A stretch of DNA of 14,111 bases. Origin: DTBU01 sp964568845 (GTDB lineage: Archaea > Thermoproteota > CALKCG01 > B24). The DNA lies in assembly GCA_964568845.1 (NCBI GenBank), contig CAZMSC010000039.1, forward strand, positions 1 to 14,111. Direction: 5' to 3'. Below, one piece after another: positions 12,848-14,111 of the stretch (the stretch's first letter is position 1; each line of letters opens with the position of its first letter). Below the pieces are notes generated by a model. It did not search any database. It was not told where the DNA came from and saw only the letters and a program-made list of their open reading frames with translations. The position numbers and the translations under genes are program-made.

Positions 12848-12955
12848 TCAATAAGCCTCTAGTTTTTCAGAATTTATTTCCGATTTCTTAGTTCTTGAAT
12901 CTATATCTTTTTTAAGTTCTTCAAGCGATTGTATAGTAGTTGTCTAGTCGATCAT
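12848..12955 (-). pseudogene. short coding-like relic with in-frame TAG
   Basis: On the minus strand ATG 12955 opens M-I-D, then TAG (12946-12944), then 31 residues including TIQSLEELKKDIDSRTKKSE and SEKLEAY to TGA at 12850-12848. The composition is that of a charged helix or coiled coil, as in the C-terminus of small regulators or antitoxins. It may be a decayed gene fragment; the alternative of a chance frame cannot be excluded. It overlaps the promoter region of the methyltransferase gene. Confidence 0.3.
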
Positions 12956-12973
12956 TATTGGAGATACTGACCA

Positions 12974-13744
12974 TTGAACAACAATGAGATATTCAAGGTA
13001 TATGATGACGATGTACCTGAGCAGGCTGAGAAGGGGTATGATGAAATCGCAGACTGGTACTCAGCGAGAAAAAGGGGTTCCTATGAATTTAAGATCCTTT
13101 TACCAGCTATCTTAAACCTCTTGGGCAATCTTCTTGGGAAGAGTTTAATAGACATTGGTTGCGGTCCTGGCGTCTATTCCGTAGAGTTCGCAAAAAGAGG
13201 AGCCGATGTTTTCGGTTTAGACATCTCTCGAAAGATGTTGGACAAAGCTAGGAGTAACGCTGAAATCGCGAATATAAATTTGACGTTACAGAAAGCAGAT
13301 GCACACTTCCTACCGTTTATGGACGGATCATTTGATATAGCTGTCCTGGTCCTCACGATCCTGGATGATAGAATAGTCCAAGAGGTGGCAAGAGTCTTAA
13401 AACCTGATGGACTGTTTTTGTTCTCAGATACCCATCCGATAATTGAGTCGAAGGGTAGATGGAGAAGTAATGGTATGGGTGCGGGGAGAATTATTGAAGA
13501 TTATTTCTCTCCAGATGAGAGGGAGTGGCGAATAAAGCCGGCTTCAGGACGAGCCGTCATCTTTAAATATCGCACGCGAACGATTGAACAATGCGTTAAC
13601 ATGATTGCAGATGCGGGCTTCAAAATTCTAAGAATAGCAGAGCCCAAGCCTGGTAGAGATGTCAAAAAGAGTGATCTAGTGCATTATGATAGATGTTCAA
13701 GAGTACCATACTTCATAGTCTACCTAGCACAGAAGCACGTGTAA
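12974..13744 (+). CDS. class I SAM-dependent methyltransferase (UbiE/type 11-like)
   Basis: The 256-residue protein has the Rossmann methyltransferase signature. Motif I is LIDIGCGPGVYSVEFAKRGA at 58-77, the ribose-binding acidic loop is VFGLDIS (79-85), then LQKADAHFLPF with the adenine-contact aspartate. SFDIAVLVLTILDD and VARVLKPDGLFLFSDTHP are motifs II-III. An N-terminal Y-D-E-I-A-D-W-Y segment at 22-29 is typical of the family. Residues 160-256 are a substrate-specific cap (ESKGRWRSNGMG...) with no recognisable specificity. The start is TTG at 12974, supported by GGAGA at 12960-12964; no in-frame ATG is available before motif I. The substrate is unknown (quinone, small molecule or RNA are all possible). 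Confidence 0.88.
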   Translation: MNNNEIFKVYDDDVPEQAEKGYDEIADWYSARKRGSYEFKILLPAILNLLGNLLGKSLIDIGCGPGVYSVEFAKRGADVFGLDISRKMLDKARSNAEIANINLTLQKADAHFLPFMDGSFDIAVLVLTILDDRIVQEVARVLKPDGLFLFSDTHPIIESKGRWRSNGMGAGRIIEDYFSPDEREWRIKPASGRAVIFKYRTRTIEQCVNMIADAGFKILRIAEPKPGRDVKKSDLVHYDRCSRVPYFIVYLAQKHV

Positions 13745-14068
13745 ACAATAGGATTGGATAAGACGGAGACTTCAGCAAGCTTCAACCTGCACGATAAGAG
13801 AGTTGTCTCTTTTGCTCCTCGTGAAGGCTCGTCCTATAAACATGGCAAAGCGATGTTACAGTCTTCAATATTTTGCCACATTAAACAAGTGAGGAACAAA
13901 TGTAGGTCAATGCTTGCACGTTAATAGCAGCCAAATTGTTGACGTGTAAGGTGTCAAGAGGAAAAGTGAAAAAGGATGCAAACATTCTTATGGAACGTTA
14001 AATCACTTCTTTCATAAAAATTCCGAGAATTTAAGCCAGAGTCTAAACATCTTAGAGAACGTGGGAGA
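13745..14068. other. unassigned stretch with a small hairpin
   Basis: No recognised gene. AAGAGA-GTTG-TCTCTT at 13796-13811 is a perfect 6-bp hairpin followed by a further T, and it may end the methyltransferase transcript. The methyltransferase frame stays open after its stop for 59 codons (13745-13921, including FNLHDKRVVSFAPREGSSYK) without an ATG start. It might be an old gene relic or chance. The right end adjoins the tRNA-Gly 3' end. Confidence 0.35.
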
Positions 14069-14111
14069 TGCGGTGGGCGGGATTCGAACCCGCGAACCCC
14101 GCCGTGGCAGG
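14069..14111 (-). tRNA. tRNA-Gly (anticodon GCC), 3' part, cut by window end
   Basis: Read on the minus strand from the window edge, the sequence gives the end of the 5' anticodon stem, the loop CTGCCAC with anticodon GCC, the 3' anticodon stem GGCGG (14103-14099) and a five-base variable loop GGTTC. The T-arm is GCGGG-TTCGAAT-CCCGC (14093-14077), the 3' acceptor strand is CCACCGC (14076-14070) and the discriminator is A at 14069. A short variable loop, A73 and the GCC anticodon fit glycine. The 5' half lies outside the window. CCA is not encoded. Confidence 0.9.

Noticed and set aside
12663..12851. 62-residue minus-strand ORF containing GVEFEPKTGG
   Set aside because: Same artefact: it is antisense to the tRNA-like fragment at 12798-12844. 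It did help to reveal that fragment.

Overview
The window reads as chromosomal DNA of an archaeon. The main evidence is an archaeal-type prolyl-tRNA synthetase, a fibrillarin-like rRNA methyltransferase, a ribose-1,5-bisphosphate isomerase of the archaeal AMP pathway, TATA-box promoters close to start codons, and a tRNA-Leu with an intron bounded by a bulge-helix-bulge motif. The style (tRNA intron, GTG/TTG starts, a surface protein with a Bathyarchaeota-like C-terminal tail) suggests the TACK group, perhaps Bathyarchaeota. That placement comes from recall of sequence style, not from a search.

Layout. Positions 1-364 hold the possible tail of an upstream gene and a gene-poor stretch. Positions 365-4125 are a plus-strand run: a bactofilin-like beta-solenoid protein, a small winged-helix regulator, then an ABC ATPase and its ABC-2 type permease, which overlap. 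Positions 4127-6987 are a minus-strand information-processing cluster read flpA, rnhB, proS; flpA and rnhB overlap by 4 bases. A divergent region leads into a YkgJ-type cysteine-cluster protein at 7119-7703, which converges on the ribose-1,5-bisphosphate isomerase gene at 7713-8711. An unknown coiled-coil/winged-helix protein (8846-9268) and a GDT1/TMEM165 family cation transporter (9587-10159) follow on the minus strand, separated by what looks like a decayed FG-GAP/VCBS repeat fragment.

From 10257 the character changes. An intron-containing tRNA-Leu(GAG) is followed within 25 bases by a degraded fragment that I read as the C-terminus of an archaeal tyrosine recombinase (integrase) on the minus strand. 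Then come a gene-poor stretch with a strong hairpin, a secreted or membrane-anchored protein with an HELLH zinc-peptidase-like motif, a small membrane protein, a frameshifted gene, and a tRNA-like 3' fragment whose T-arm resembles that of the tRNA-Leu. The simplest reading is an eroded integrative element, about 2.5 kb, inserted at the tRNA-Leu gene. After it come a class I SAM-dependent methyltransferase (12974-13744), an unassigned 324-base stretch, and the 3' part of a tRNA-Gly(GCC) on the minus strand, cut by the window end.

I did not find a complete, clearly new multi-gene system. The most unusual items are the eroded element with its HELLH surface protein, a possible RNA pseudoknot beyond the 8846-9268 gene, and a perfect 11-bp inverted repeat between flpA and the YkgJ-type gene.
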